Assembly (NCBI GenBank): GCA_025677835.1
Contig: JAIXMR010000008.1
Location: 62,001 to 126,000 of the forward strand
Direction of reading: 5' to 3'
DNA length: 64,000 nucleotides
Source: Sporodiniella umbellata
Taxonomy: Eukaryota; Mucoromycota; Mucoromycetes; Mucorales; Rhizopodaceae
Both the position numbers and the translations under genes were made by a program. Shown here piece by piece: positions 33,872-46,117 of this stretch. The notes under the pieces were generated by a model. The model was given only the letters and a program-made list of their open reading frames with translations. It searched no databases and was not told the origin of the DNA. Position 1 is the first letter of the stretch. Each line of letters opens with the position of its first letter.

Positions 33872-35194
33872 ATGAAATTATCTTGTCTGAGTTGTTGTCT
33901 ATTATTTATGCATATGAGCTTATGTATAAGAGCACGGGTGACACCAAATACAGCTATTCGATTACCGTTGATGAAACGATTGATCAACGACCCAGTTAAG
34001 CTCTATAATGAACTATCGACAGAATACTTGGTAAAGATCGAAATTGGTACACCACCTCAATCTTTTCTTGTCTCTTTAGATACGGGAAGGTAACTAAAAA
34101 CTTGAATAATAATTGATTTCCTATTTATTTTTTTTTTTTTTCGTTCCCCCTGGATTCATAAACCCTTTCTTTCTCTAATAAAAAGTGCAGATACATGGAT
34201 CCCGTCAACGCGATGCCCAAAAAGGATATGTACATTAAATCGTTACGATTCTAGAAAATCGACCACCTTCTCTGCGAGTCGCACATCATTCAGTATCAAC
34301 TATGCGCAAGGCCGCGTCTCTGCCTTGTATGGTAAAGACAAGATGAGAATAGGTTCCATGGAGGTCCAACAACAGACGTTTGGCTTAGCAAGCTCAGTAG
34401 GGGATCATATCATTGCCCCCACTCGAAATAACGTGACTTCTAACGGCATCCTAGGACTCGCATTCCCTGGCCTCGCAGCCAGCAGTGGTTCAGAACAGGC
34501 TTATGATCCACTTCCATTCCATCTTCTCTCTCAACTACCTGAACCTGTTTTTTCCATTTATCTTGGACCGATGCGCAGTCTAGGTTGGTTTGGAGAGCTC
34601 AGTTTAGGCGCGTCCAATCCAGAGCGGTATAGAGGAGACCTGGTTTACATGCCTGTTCAAACCAATCTTCATTCAGGGACAAACAAACAGGTCTATACGT
34701 ACTGGTCAGTTGGCCTGGAGGCGATCAATGTCATCCAAAACAATCAAAACCGGTCCGTTGAGCTAGAAGAGGGAGGCCCGATGTCTGTCCAGAACACAAT
34801 GCTAGATACCGGTACTACCTTTAGCTACCTATCAAAAGCAACAGCACTCAGCTTGATCCAACAACTGTTTGATACCGACAGCCTGACACAAGATTTGGCC
34901 ACCGGTCTCTATCTAGTCGACTGTAGCTATAGAAAAAGCGGAATATCGATCGAATGGGTTTTTGAAGGCGAGGAGGGTGCTTCAATACGCTGGCTGATGA
35001 ACATTCAAGACTTGATTGTTCGTTCAAGTACAGGAGGCAATCAATGTGGATTTACTATCACCCATACAGACATAAAGAACGACAACTTCATTTTAGGAGC
35101 CAACGTTCTTCGTTATGCATATTGGGTATTTGACATGAAGCAAAAAAGAGTAGGCCTGGCTCCTGCTATTCATGCAAAAAGTGAAGTATCTTAG
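33872..35194 (+). CDS. Secreted pepsin-like aspartic protease
   Basis: Two exons, 33872-34089 and 34186-35194, give 408 residues. It has a signal peptide ('KLSCLSCCLLFMHMSLCIRA') and a short propeptide. The first catalytic motif is 'LVSLDTGSADTWIPS' (Asp about residue 70), split by the intron. The flap region follows, and the second catalytic motif is 'NTMLDTGTTFSYL' (Asp about residue 280). Family A1 enzymes cleave proteins at acid pH. No transmembrane or GPI-like C-terminus is seen, so it is probably soluble in the vacuole or outside the cell. 'YRGDLVYMPVQ' and 'FILGANVLRYAYWVFD' are further family blocks. Confidence 0.94.
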
Positions 35195-35549
35195 ACATGC
35201 TGTAATTAAAAAAAAAAAAGTAAAATAAATGCATAGCGTATATAATAAACTAAAAAAAAGTCATATTCCTCCTCTTTTTTTTTTTTTTTTTTTTTTGCGC
35301 TCCTGTTTACATATATTTGTTTTCTAAAACATTTAAGCTTTTATTGTGTAATTAAGTTTTTATTGTGTAATTAAGGAGGGAAGAAGTTGTAAAGGTGCTT
35401 GTATGTAACTTTAATTGTTCCCTGTATTTCTTTGAAACTGACTATTAGGGATTTTGTGTGTACATATTAAAAAAAAAAAAAAAAAACAGGTGGGGTTTAT
35501 TTTCATTTATTTTTCTTGCTTTTTTTTTTTTTATATATATTTTTATTTT
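35195..35549. other. Convergent intergenic region
   Basis: 3' UTR space between the protease (+) and the esterase (-). It contains T-runs, an A-run at about 35470-35485 and a tandem duplication at about 35340-35375. Confidence 0.6.
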
Positions 35550-37563
35550 TTAATATAAACCATCTATCAACATTTTTTTTCTACGGTGCAACATATCTGT
35601 CTCGCTTGTGATGATTTCTGCTACATGATGATCACCCAAGGCTTTACCAGGAGATGCTTCGTGGTTACGTTGGATTTCGATCATCCAGTCTCCAAGTGTT
35701 CTAATTGTAGGTTTGGCAGCAGGAAGGAAAGCAAGCATCTGAAGGAATGCATGGCTCATACCTTCCAAGAACTTGACACGGACACCATCGCCCTGAAGGT
35801 ACTCTGAGTCCGTGGGGTTGTTTTGGCGGTATCTCAGTCTGGCTTGTCGGATGCGACCTGCAAGGATGACAGTATCATCCACAAAAGGATCGCGTTCACC
35901 ACACATCATAAAGGTCACTGGGAATTGTGCAAGAATCTCTTCTGGCGTATGGATAGGACATAACAAGTAATCCTTACTGAAATCAGGAGATGCATGAGGT
36001 CCAAGATACACTATTCGTAGAATAAGATGGGTGTCTCAAAAGTGAAGAGAAGAGGGGGAATAAATCACTTACTGATCGCCATAGCACGCATCAGATCTGT
36101 AGAGACAATACGATCGTTAAAGAAAGTCACACGGCTCGTCATGGCTACATGAGAAGAGGCCCAAGCGTCGTCTTCGGTATCGGTTGCAGGTGTTTCTTTT
36201 GAGCGGCCTGTGAGACGTTGCCAAACTCCTTTTGACTTTTCTTTTCGATCAGGTACTACACTCAAGGGACTGATATGGTTCAAATGGTCTTTGGTATGGA
36301 GAATGGAGCTGAACGACTTGGAACGGAACAGCTCTGTGCGTGATTCTGCTCGAATCAAAGCCAGTTGGTTAGGTGACATCCAGCATGAGAGTTCAAAGTC
36401 AAGACAGGGGTAGATCAAGATGAGACCGATAGGCTTAGGTAATTGGTTTGTGATGGCTAAAGAAGTCACACCGCAAGAGATATTACCTCCACTAGAGAGC
36501 CGGCGTAAGTTACAATGTAGGTTTTATCCATATTTTTGGAGAAACTTACGCTGAATCGCCAGCAAGAATAATCTTGATATCCTTCGTTCCTGAGAGACCG
36601 ATACATTGACCTTTGGTACGAATGATGTTGGCATAGACTTCAAAGCATTCCTCAATAGCCCAAGGGTAAGGATACTCTGGTGCCTTTTTATAGTTGACGC
36701 TAATAACAGGAAGACCGGTATGTTTGGACCATTCAGAGAGGGCCTCTTCATGGCAAGCGGGTCCCATAGAGACGAAGCCGCCTCCTGGAATATCCAGTAA
36801 GATGGTATCGCAATCAGGATAATCGCTGGGTGAGTTGACAAAGTAACGGTAGATCTCGGTAGGTGGCTTATCGTTTGATCTCTCTAACCACATAGTATCC
36901 TCAAGTTTCATCTTTGGTTTTGTAGCACGTCGGATGGCCTTCAAAATAAAATTGCGTTCTCCTTTTTCCCAAGAGTAGCGCATCTGCTCAACAGAAATGG
37001 TAGCCCGGATCCGTTTTACTTTTTCGTCGGCAGCGTCGGCAAAGGCAAGGTAGTAGGCTGTAAAAACCATCCCCAAGATATCGCGCAACCATTTTGGTTT
37101 AAAAGGCATCGCAGTGAAGAAGCCTGCGTCAAGTGCTGTCATGATCCATGTGGCTCGATAGAAACTGCGATTGTACTATAGAAAAAGGGGAAAGGACTTA
37201 GTCCCAAACGATGGTAACAAAACATAGGGGGGGGGGGAAAGACCGTACCGATTTTGCTAACGGATCAGGCGCTATAGGAGGGAACGGTTAGCCTATGCAG
37301 ATGCTTTTTTTTTTTTTTTTTTTTTTTTTTTTTGAATATTTACCGCTTAATCCAAAAAGCAGGAAGCAGTTCCGGATAAAGTATTGTATTAGATATGTAG
37401 CGAATGCAATTCTCCAAGGAGATCCCACTTTAAAGAAGTCAGTGTGTAACAAACAAACGTCGTTCTATGATTGTTTACCCGTCGTTTTATTCAGAAACTG
37501 CATTGCGTTGGGTAGCTGCCTTGTTCTTCCATTCAATACAATATAACATCTATCGTCGCGCAT
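35550..37563 (-). CDS. Alpha/beta-hydrolase-3 (hormone-sensitive-lipase type) esterase
   Basis: Six exons: 37563-37479, 37427-37344, 37271-37249, 37175-36550, 36491-36073 and 36010-35550, about 565 residues. A second in-frame ATG at 37503 would give 545. The oxyanion-hole block is 'LLDIPGGGFVSMGP' (the usual HGGG with Pro for His). The nucleophile motif GDSAGGN is split across the intron at 36492-36549. The acid is in 'CGERDPFVDDTV' and the base in 'GMSHAFLQM'. A membrane-like N-terminus ('ATYLIQYFIRNCFLLFG') precedes the hydrolase. An inserted basic, Ser-rich segment ('DRKEKSKGVWQRLTGRSK') sits between the nucleophile and the acid. It probably hydrolyses acylglycerols or steryl esters; the substrate is not visible from sequence. 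Confidence 0.9.
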
Positions 37564-37899
37564 TTAGTCTCTGCTCTTATCCAACCTCTCCTCGCTTACC
37601 CCGTAATCAGTGTAAGCAATACTTGGATTCTCTTCCACCCTGAGGAAGGTCTTCCAGTTACGTGGTCAAGCATAGGTTACAAAATAAAAGAAAAACGATT
37701 TTTTTTAGAAAAAAAAAAAAAAAAAAAAAAAGTCAAATCAAATCAAATTCACATGTCAATTAAATAGGATTTTTTTTTTTCCAAGGTAAATACTCATCAC
37801 ATGTCTACGATCGGACATTCTTCTGTGTCTCTTCTCACTTCTATTTTTACCCCGCATTTTTATTAAGGCAAACCATCAAAGCATTCTGTTTTCTTTAAG

Positions 37900-37935
<36 letters not shown>

Positions 37936-38985
37936 AGAAAAAAGAAGGCAGCCTTTTTCCGTGCGTGTGTGTGTGCTAAGCTGAGCTGGGGCTGATGAGT
38001 GAGCAGATGGGTGCTTTCAAATAAAACTCCCCCTTAATCCAGTGAAAATGCCAAACTATCTGCATTTCCGTACTACCACCTTTTTTTTATCTATTCATCA
38101 TGACTAAGAAGTAAATAGTCTAAAACAATATTTAAACCAGTCATTTGTTTGTTTTTTGTTTTCACTTAAAACTGAAAATGGATAAACAAGTAGAGATAAG
38201 TGGATTTCCATAGAGCAGAAAACTAAGATAGAGCGTACATAAGGCTTTTCGAGTATTATATTGAATAGCGATGTGGGCGACAGTGGCCTTTTTAAGGGAT
38301 GAGAAAGAGTAAAATACACGTATTGGTTTATAAAAATATAAGAAACTCTCCCTCCAAATCCTCTGGTCAGCCAATTTTGCAACAAAATAAATACAATAAT
38401 TTTCTTTATAGTAACTTAACAGGGGGAGATATCAAACGGCCTGATCCTTTGTATGTGTGTGTGTGTATGTATATATTTAATTATAACAAAGAAAGCGTAT
38501 CAAACCGCTGCCAATAGTGAGAGTGGTTGTAAAGTCGATTCAAAACAGCCTGCCGAAGTGACATTATCAATTAATCATGAAAACCTTTAATAAGACAGAA
38601 CAAATACTTGTATCTAAAAGCACGGACTACAGTATCTAAGACAAAAAAAACATGTCTAAAAATATTTTAAATTGATCAGAAATCGAGGTATAATAGTCCA
38701 AAAAAAAAATTTGAAAAAATCCAATTTTTTTTTGAAGATAAGATCCTAAAAACAACAAAGTGGACTCGGTTGAAACCCAGGCTGTGGAAACATTTGGCAG
38801 AACATTGCTTTAGGCGTAATTTACCAAAAGAAGAAATCTGCTGTCAGCTGTCGGCGATACAGTCATTTTTTTATATCCCCCCCTTTTTTTTTTTTTTTTG
38901 GAGTGTGTATATTTGAGGATATACTTTGGACCGTTTCTTTTCCTCCTTTTTTCTTTTGATTTTTTTAATTGATCATTAGTCGAAT
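37564..38985. other. Divergent intergenic region
   Basis: About 1.4 kb between the esterase start (-) and the aminopeptidase start (+). It has A-runs at about 37710-37731 and 37903-37933. No gene is recognised; the short hydrophobic frames near 38100-38385 look like chance. Confidence 0.5.
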
Positions 38986-40036
38986 ATGTGCGTATCTCCT
39001 GCTACCGTTGACTTGAGTACTCAAGCTAATATCGACCAAGTCAAAACTTCTCATGTGCATTTGAACTGGAATGTTGACTTCCAACAAGGAATTCTCTCTG
39101 GCAATGTAGTCTTGGATCTGGTGACGTTGGCCCAAAAAGTAGACAAGGTCATTTTGGACACAAGTTATTTGGATATTCAATCTGTTTACTGGGAAGAACA
39201 CGAATTAAAGGTAAATAGAACCTTGTTGTGTCCCTTTCTTACCCTCTTTTTAGTTCACAGTAGCCGAAAGATATGCTAGCTTAGGCGCTGCCCTGACCAT
39301 TCATTTACCTCATGTTATTGAAAGCTCAGGTACCAAGATTCAAATCAAGATCAATTACTCTACTACACATCAGTGTACTGCTGTTCAATTCTTGACACCA
39401 GAGTGAGTGCTTTATTTTATTTTTATTTTTACTTTTTTAAAAAAAAAAAAAAACAGTCTAATTTTCTGTGCACTAGACAGACTTTGGGTAAAAAGCACCC
39501 TTATTTGTTCTCTCAAAGTGAGCCTGTAAGTGAAGAACAGAATAAGAAGTCAAAAGATACTCATTGAATTATAAAGATTCATGGGCGAGCTATGATTCCC
39601 TGTCAAGACTCTCCCTCTATCAAGGTGACATATTCAGCCTCTGTTACTTCCCCACTGCCAGTGGTCATGTCTGCTCTACGCACTGAACCCACAGAGGCTG
39701 AAAATGGATGGAAGACATATCATTTTAAGCAAATGACCTCTATTCCTTCTTATTTGATTGCTATTGCTGTAGGAAATTTAGTAGGTCGCGAGATCGGCCC
39801 TCGTAGCACAGTCTGGTGCGAACCTGAAATGGTGGAACAAGCTGCTTGGGAATTTTCTGTAATCTGTCCAAAAATAAGCAATTTTTCTACTTACTTATGG
39901 TTTTCAATAGGACACAGAATCTTTTGTAGCCACCGGAGAGTCTTTATTGACACCTTATGAATGGGGCCGTTATGATTTGTTGGTGTTGCCTCCTTCTTTC
40001 CCTTATGGCGGTATGGAAGTAAGTGATCGGTTTTTC

Positions 40037-40075
<39 letters not shown>

Positions 40076-41303
40076 AATAAAAAACACCACTTATCCTATT
40101 TCTGTAGAATCCTTGTCTTACCTTTGTCACCCCTACGCTTTTGGCTGGAGATAAAAGTGCTGTCAATGTCATTGCGCATGAAATTGCTCATAGTTGGATG
40201 GGTAACTTGGTGACTAATAATTCATGGGTAAAATAGAATGATAAAAAAGAAGGGGGTGGATTGTACTGATTGGTCCTTAGAGAAACTATTGGTTAAACGA
40301 AGGCTGGACTGTCTTTATTGAACGCAAAATCTTGGGCCGTCTTCACGGAGAACCCACAAGACAGTTTGAGGCATTGAGTGGTATTTGATTACCTTATTGA
40401 TCGCCGCTTATTTCTTTTCATCAATAGGCCTCAAAGCACTTCAAGAGAGTGTTGACTTATTCGGCAGCGACTCACCCAAAACTGTACTGAATCCAGATCT
40501 TCGTGGAGGTGCTGATCCCGATGACTTTTTCTCCAAAGTTCCTTATGGTAAGTTTCAAGAAGACAAAAGTTAAATTAAAGATGAAACTTGTAGAGAAGGG
40601 ATTCAACTTTTTGTATCACATTGAGAAGGTTGTGGGCGGGCCTTCTGTCTTTGAACCTTACATGAAAGCTTATGTCGAAAACTTTGCTTCGACTTCTATC
40701 TCTACCGAGGACTGGCAAAAGTTTTTATTCAAATACATGGAGAAAGTGCATGGCCCTTCGATGGTAGAAAAACTTAACACAGTCGATTTTGATGCTTGGA
40801 TCAACCAGCCTGGTATGCCTCCTGTAGACAATGCATTTGATACGACATTAGCAGATGCATGTTTGGGCTTGGCCCATCGTTGGGACAAAGCACGTGGCGA
40901 TGCTACAAGCCTTCACCAGTTCTCTCCTGAGGACATTCAAACGTTTTCTGCTGGACAAAAGATTGTATTCTTGGAGCGTCTGACTGACTGCGCTCCTCTG
41001 TCATCCGAGGCTATTTTCAAAATGGACCAAGTTTATCAATTCACTCCAAACCACAATGCAGACTTACGCTTACGTTGGCACCAGATCTGTCTCATGGCTA
41101 ATCATGAACCTATCTATCCTGAAGTAGTCAAGTTCATTACTGAACAAGGAAGAATGAAATTCGTGCGCCCTCTTTATCGCCTTCTGCATCAAGCTAGACA
41201 TGGTGCTCAGTTGGCCAGAAACACATATCTGCAGAACAAGTCGTTCTATCATCCAATCGCAGCTCAGCTGATCGAAAAGGATATTGGCTTGGTGGCTCTT
41301 TAA
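38986..41303 (+). CDS. LAP2: Leukotriene-A4-hydrolase-type M1 aminopeptidase
   Basis: Nine exons: 38986-39210, 39254-39402, 39477-39525, 39577-39858, 39911-40018, 40108-40227, 40281-40380, 40428-40547 and 40594-41303, giving 620 residues. The zinc site is complete: HEIAH (about 295-299), then 'YWLNEGW' with Glu about 318, i.e. HExxH-x18-E. The substrate-anchor motif 'FPYGGMEN' is rejoined by the sixth exon. '[18 protein letters not shown]' is the M1 N-domain signature. The C-terminal helical domain of LTA4 hydrolases is present. It trims N-terminal residues from peptides; epoxide hydrolase activity is possible as in yeast. A 36-nt A-run sits inside the intron at 40019-40107. Confidence 0.95.
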
Positions 41304-42549
41304 GCAAACGCTTCTGTATTGAAACTTGAAAATAACAATCATTGCACTGAAAACGTTTTTTTTTTTTTTTTTTATGTAAAAAAGATATCTCTACACTACC
41401 GTTTCATCTTTTTTTAAAACAACATCGTCATTTGTCTATAATTTTCATCGAAGCTGCTCTGCAACTTTCTCTCACTGTTTCAGATGGCTATCGTGATGGC
41501 CTCGAAAATTCGAAAGAACAATAGATGTCTAGCCTACTCACACCTACAGTTTAGGTTGTAATTACGAAATACGTAACTGAGCTTAATATTAAATGCAATA
41601 ATCTACCATTGTATCAGGTTCCCCTCGCTTCAGTAAGGGATTCCGTCGGTACCCTACTAAAATTGAAATGAGCTAGGGATAAAGTAACCGCCCTTAAAGC
41701 TAGAAAACTGACAGCTTCCATAAAGATGGGATTTTGTACTGCCAATTAGTAGTAGTCCTCTGAAGCCAACACCACTTTGAAAAGGCGTTCGTTCCTCTCG
41801 TTTTTACGCCAAACAGCTTAACCAACGCCCTACGGGAACTGCTGTCAAAGTTTGTTGGAAAATTCAACTTGAGGATACCTATGCTCATTGTAAACTGTGT
41901 ATGCAGCCGATAAATTCGATGATTCGATTTTTGAAGACCAAGGGGCTGGTTGGGGATAGAGGGGGTCTTTGAAAAAAGATATAAACTTAGGTTGCTGCTT
42001 CTAACTGACGACAGTTAATGTTTGCCATGTTATTAGAGGGTTTTAGAAAAACTCGAGGTACGGAAGGGGTATGTTGTTCTTTTGCTGCTGTAAGCCGACT
42101 CAAATCAACTGCTATATGCTTGGTAAATAGAGGTGCGATACCCTTCAAACTCGTCGCTTCATTAGGGACATCCCTTTGTGTCACGGTATTGCTGTTGGAA
42201 AGAACCATGAAGGCCCAAATAACGGTACACTTATCAATCACAGCTGTAGACTATTTGTAAAATTTTAAAATATTTGCTGACTTGGTTGGTAGCTTCTATC
42301 GTAGAGCAAGTTTCAAGTAAGGTTTTCTCTTTGAAGCTTTGACCGAAGGTGAATTACAAGGGCTATCGGAGATTTGTTCTGAGAGCGAATTAGCGTCAAA
42401 GCAATGACTATATTTTGGCAACAAGAAGACGGGGTAATACTATAGATATCAGTATTAACCAAAAAGCATCCCTTTATTTTTTCTTTTCTACGACTTTCTC
42501 TTTTCATTGAAAGAGGAATTCAGTTTTGTGTAATAAATAGCCCCTTTGC

Positions 42550-42845
42550 TGACTGTGCGCTTGTCAAATTCATTAGTGTTCTACTTGATACCATAGATCT
42601 TTATGAAGATCTAGCAAAGGATTGTTTGATAGTGGACGAACTTTCTATACACAAATCGAGACTAGCGGCAAGAAAAATTAAAAAGCGTGGCTATAGGTTG
42701 ACGCATCAACCTTCGCATTCGCCTAAACTAAACCCAATTGAACGTTTTTGGGCCACAGACTGTTGACTGAAGAAAAATTGTTTGATAGAATTGCTGAGAA
42801 ATACAATGTCATACTTGATAAAATTCTATACAACTTTACCAATCG
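42550..42845 (+). pseudogene. IS630/Tc1-like transposase remnant
   Basis: One fr ame reads 'CALVKFISVLLDTIDLYEDL', then 'CLIVDELSIHKSRLAARKI', then 'GYRLTHQPSHSPKLNPIERF'. This matches the DDE half of Tc1/IS630 transposases: the V-D-x-x-S-I-H-K-S block, and S-P-x-L-N-P-I-E with the catalytic Glu kept. A stop follows soon after 'FWATDC', and upstream frames are broken, so it is dead. It belongs to the same broad family as the ORF at 8249-9499 but keeps the catalytic residues that the other has lost. No inverted repeats were identified. Confidence 0.75.
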
Positions 42846-43081
42846 TTTAACGTGATAGTAAAACATCATTCTAAACGTTTAGAAGTTAAAAAATACATAA
42901 CATTTTTAGGTCAATTTGATTTCACTTATTGTGAAACTTCCGTTGTTTCAAAAGGACAAAGTTTCTAGATATTGGAGCAATCATTTTTGGCTTAGTGCCA
43001 TTGATTTTTTGCAAAGTGACATTCATATTTTGTTACAGACGCTGTATTTTATCGTTTTGAGAAAATTTACCGTTCTTACTG

Positions 43082-43108
43082 TATATATATATATATATAT
43101 ATATATAT
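43082..43108. repeat. (TA)n microsatellite
   Basis: About 13 TA units just downstream of the transposase relic. Confidence 0.9.
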
Positions 43109-43399
43109 GCAAATACGTTCAAATTGCTTGTTTATCTATTTGTTTACTGTACGTTACTTTGTCTTTTTTTGTAGGCTTGTTTTACAACCAATTGTAATCT
43201 AGCTAAAAAGGCTATTTTTTCTTTTCTTTAGTACCTGATACAAGCGATTTCAGAAGAAGTGGAAAATAATGAGTAACAGTGCCTTTGGGATCTAGAACAC
43301 GGCTTAAGCACGATAAACATTTAAAAGAGTCTCGTTTTCTTTTAATTGTTTTTTTTTTTTTTTTCACCTTTCCTTTTATCATCTAATCTATTGTTTTCA

Positions 43400-43675
43400 A
43401 TGGCATCTAAATCAAACACAAACATACATCGCTCTTCACTCACCCATTTTCCCTCAGCGCCCTCTAAGCTCTATATGTGTTTGTCCAAGAAGGTGCCTGA
43501 AGCACACCCTTGGCAAGATATAGCATTGGTCAATCCTTACAGCTCAAACGTTTATGAAGATGCCAAGTCCAAACGCAAGTCGCCAGCTTATGACTCAACT
43601 CATCTATCCTTATTTGTTGAATTACCTAATGTCACTTCCGAAACACGTCGTCATACAAAAAGTCTATTTCTATAG
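43400..43675 (+). CDS. Unidentified small protein (91 aa)
   Basis: ATG at 43400 (MASKSNTN...) follows a T-rich leader typical of genes in this window. The frame runs 91 residues to a TAG at 43673-43675. The sequence is polar with Ser/Thr, Pro and Lys ('HFPSAPSKLYMCLSKKVPEA', 'PWQDIALVNPYSSNVYED'). It has no signal peptide, membrane segment or known motif. The next gene (KEX1) converges on it. Its composition looks coding rather than random, but I do not recognise it and it has no intron to confirm it. Confidence 0.5.
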   Translation: MASKSNTNIHRSSLTHFPSAPSKLYMCLSKKVPEAHPWQDIALVNPYSSNVYEDAKSKRKSPAYDSTHLSLFVELPNVTSETRRHTKSLFL

Positions 43676-43782
43676 AAAGCTCCTTTTAAAAAAAAAAAAA
43701 AAAAAAAACAAAGGCTTCTTAAATCACGTTTATTAATAAAGTTTTTATTGTATATAAAATAAAACGACACTGCCGTCATTGT

Positions 43783-44028
43783 TTAGCGTCTCTTGTTCAA
43801 TTTTAAATTGGAATCATCGTCCCAGTTTGCAAAGTCTTCAAAATCGCTTTCGTATTCATCGTCGTTTGCATCATCTATTGTAAAGTGCGCAGGTTGGTTA
43901 TTAGAGTGTAACCGTAACTCCTCATCAAAGTCTTCATCTGCTTCAAACAGAGTGGGATTCTCTACTACCAATTCGTCCCTATAAACGTGAATGAGTCTTT
44001 GTTTTATATCAACGCTGTCCCCCCCCCT

Positions 44029-44059
<31 letters not shown>

Positions 44060-44812
44060 GGCTTTACAGCTCATTCTCATCGTCTCGATCTCCCAAGCGT
44101 AATTTTCTCTTTTGAAGACTATTGCTTGTAAACCAACCCTGTATCTTGTTTAGTAGTGTTGCCTTTTGTGTATCTTGGCGCAACTGTCGACGTGCACCAC
44201 CAAATTCTGCTGTTGGGGACACTCTGCGGGTCTTGGTGAAGCAGTAGCAACAGAGCAAGAGAGAGCCAAGAATTGAAAGTGCAAAAGCACCCAAGAACCA
44301 ACCATAGTATTTTGGCAGCTTCTTGTGTTCATCTTCCTCTTTTTCTGTATCAGGTTTCTTGTCTTGGGGCTTCTCACCTTCTGGCTTTTTGTCCTCAGGT
44401 TTTTTGTCTTCTGGCTTAGTGACCTTGTGACCCTTCCCTACTTGACTGGGCCGCCCTTTGACTACGTCGCCGCCCGACCCTATGAATCGATTGATCATAT
44501 CTAAGCATTCAATAGGCTTATCATAAGGTACCATATGAGTTCCGTCCTTGATAAGCACATAGGTCAGATTGCGACTTTGAGTATAATACCCAGATAACTT
44601 GCCATCAACTCTCCATTCCTCTTTTGGGCTCTTCAGATGTACAGAATAAATACATTTCCCTCTCTTTTTTTTTTTTTTTTAAAAAAAAAACGGTCTTACA
44701 TTGAATCCTTTTGACCCATTCCAAGTCAAGTTCCCCACCAAATATTCCGTACCAAGTGTATTACAGATCAAATCATATTCGCCACTATATAAATACATAC
44801 ATTAAATTCCAT

Positions 44813-44856
<44 letters not shown>

Positions 44857-46085
44857 CCTTTTTTCAGTCTCACCTGTACAAAAGCACTGAAATTTCTTCA
44901 AGAAGTGGGGACAAAAGCTAAAACACATGTATTAACTGACTTTTTCTCTTTTGCTTTTCTTCTTGAGACTTACAGAATAAGAGGGCCGGCTTATATCGTT
45001 ATCGAGAGCCACAGAAATAGATGCTGTGCATTCTTTCCAACCAAGAGCCTGCTTCTCTGCATGGATAGCCTTTTTTACTTCGGGTAACTTTTAAAAAATA
45101 AAATGAGTTTCTGCAGTCTTTTTTTTTTTTAAAAAAAAAAAGGGTTACCCTCAAGTATTTTGTCATGTCAGACAACTCGGCTGGCCACGATAAACCGCAA
45201 TCAGGGTAGTTCTCTTCTTTCAATCGAATATCGTAAACGTTGATACACACCTTGTTGCCTTCAGAATCTCTAAATAGATTACATGTTGGATTCTCTCTTT
45301 CTTTTAAAACCCAATCCAAAACATTTACTCTTTCACACTCGCGTCAATTACGTCGGTCAGAACCCTTTCACAAGACTGAATGTGAATCGAGTCAAGTCTC
45401 TTCATATCTTCTCTACAGTTTTCATAATTTCTCTGAACATAATCCTTTTAAAGCGCATCAGTAACTCTAAAAAATCAGAAAAAACATTACTTACTAAACG
45501 ATCATTAGGGATGAGACCCTGTTGAAAACTGTATTCAAAATAAGCGTCATACTATTTAGAAAAAATCAGAAAAAAGGAGGGGCAACAGTGGAATCGTTGT
45601 ATAATTTAGAAAAAAAAAAACAAGTAGTTTCTGTTCTTACCTGATGTTTGGGAGATATCCAACCGTTTCCAATAGCAATCCCCTTAATATTATACTCCTT
45701 TTTTTTTTCCTTGTTGGCCTTTAACATATGAGTTGCAAAATAAGGTATGTAAGTGCCTGCATAGCTTTCTCCAGCCAAATAAAGAGGTTGTTGTTTTAAA
45801 TGAGGAAATAACATGTACAGCTTGTCTAAAAATTCTAAAAACATATCGGCTGCTTCAGGTACACTCGTTATATAACTGTCGGAGTCTACAAAACTAAAGC
45901 CAGTGCCAACAGGTTGATCGACTAAACAGAAATAAGTTTCTAATCATTTAAAACCGATAAGATTACCATAGATAGCCGTTGCATAATTCTGCCACCCTCC
46001 TTCGCTGATCTGAAGAGATAGGTTCTTCTGTACTCTAAAAGGACCGTTCTCTAGAAATAAACCGTCCAAACTAACAAACAAAACG

Positions 46086-46117
<32 letters not shown>

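Larger units (their letters stand above)
41304..43399. other. Intergenic region holding a transposase relic
   Basis: About 2.1 kb without an intact gene. Decayed transposase sequence is recognisable at about 42550-42845 (listed separately). The open stretches around 41700-42260 may be further remains of the same element. A TA microsatellite lies at 43082-43108. Confidence 0.6.

Noticed and set aside
38104..38517. Hydrophobic frames on both strands
   Set aside because: They are low in complexity, without splice support or family resemblance, and consistent with AT-rich spacer DNA.
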